A stretch of DNA of 64,000 bases from Amphritea japonica ATCC BAA-1530 (GTDB lineage Bacteria; Pseudomonadota; Gammaproteobacteria; Pseudomonadales; Balneatricaceae), in assembly GCF_016592435.1 (NCBI RefSeq), contig NZ_AP014545.1, positions 2,922,693 to 2,986,692 on the forward strand, written 5' to 3'. The position numbers and the translations under genes are program-made. Shown one piece after another: positions 63,974 to 64,000 of the stretch (the stretch's first letter is position 1; each line of letters opens with the position of its first letter). The notes under the pieces are model-generated. The model did no database searches and was not told the origin of the DNA. It worked only from the letters and a program-made list of their open reading frames with translations.

Positions 63974-64000
63974 TATGATATCCACCCCTGAACGAGCAAC
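63974..64000 (+). CDS. Start of an unidentified gene running off the window
   Basis: ATG at 63974 followed by an open frame of eight full codons (MISTPERA) to the window end, with AGGGAG ten bases upstream. Too short to identify. Confidence 0.35.

Overview
This 64 kb window is a stretch of ordinary-looking chromosome from a marine-type gammaproteobacterium. Gene content and order (thrS-infC-rpmI-rplT-pheS-pheT-ihfA-MerR, RNase T, lutABC, class II DAHP synthase, DUF3549, YqcC, DnaT) resemble Pseudomonas and Oceanospirillales genomes, and an Oceanospirillaceae-like host is my best inference. I saw no transposase, integrase, phage structural gene or CRISPR array. The accessory signal lies in metabolic and signalling operons.

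Layout. 1-1551: 3' end of a eukaryotic-type (HIS6-like) hisA overlapped by a GDSL lipoprotein esterase, then an unknown secreted protein. 1615-8054: cytochrome b561, DUF4197, a periplasmic cyclophilin, a hotdog thioesterase, nitroreductase, queF and a YadGH-like ABC exporter. 8079-12595: a three-gene operon of PBP-like protein, outer-membrane barrel and membrane GGDEF-EAL protein. 12750-13390: five tRNA genes (Glu/Gly) in two promoter-led units. 13509-17337: YeeE/YedE transporter, Lrp-type regulator, nucleoside-recognition membrane protein, RarD. 17542-25125 (minus strand): tRNA-Pro and the translation cluster, including infC with an ATC start.

25285-29048: GntR regulator with a TGGTC-A-GACCA operator facing lutABC (L-lactate oxidation). 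29199-33415: diheme peroxidase translationally coupled to a large PAS-GGDEF-EAL protein. 33465-35028: a small YjfB-like motility protein behind a sigma-28 promoter, a GFA protein and an unknown secreted protein. 35051-43608 (minus strand): a complete mevalonate-pathway operon (HMG-CoA reductase, type II IPP isomerase, HMG-CoA synthase, two GHMP kinases, diphosphomevalonate decarboxylase) running into polB. Most gammaproteobacteria use the MEP route instead. 43861-54909: receiver-TPR protein, argG, MotY-like protein with a sigma-28 promoter, rnt, a REP pair, peroxiredoxin, grxD, argD, argF, metR and small conserved genes.

55126-64000: class II DAHP synthase and yqcC; a four-gene operon DUF1538-DUF1538-PII-like-CBS, which is the best candidate here for an undescribed nucleotide-regulated membrane system; DUF3549; a DnaT-like plus lambda P-like primosome pair; a CBS protein; purU; and the first codons of a gene that leaves the window.

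The strongest leads are the DUF1538/PII/CBS operon, the mevalonate operon with its terminator-like leader and no obvious canonical phosphomevalonate kinase, the two c-di-GMP operons with envelope partners, the HIS6-like hisA, and two sigma-28 promoters that put an orphan MotY-like protein and a 65-residue protein in the flagellar regulon. All family calls come from reading motifs; no database search was run.
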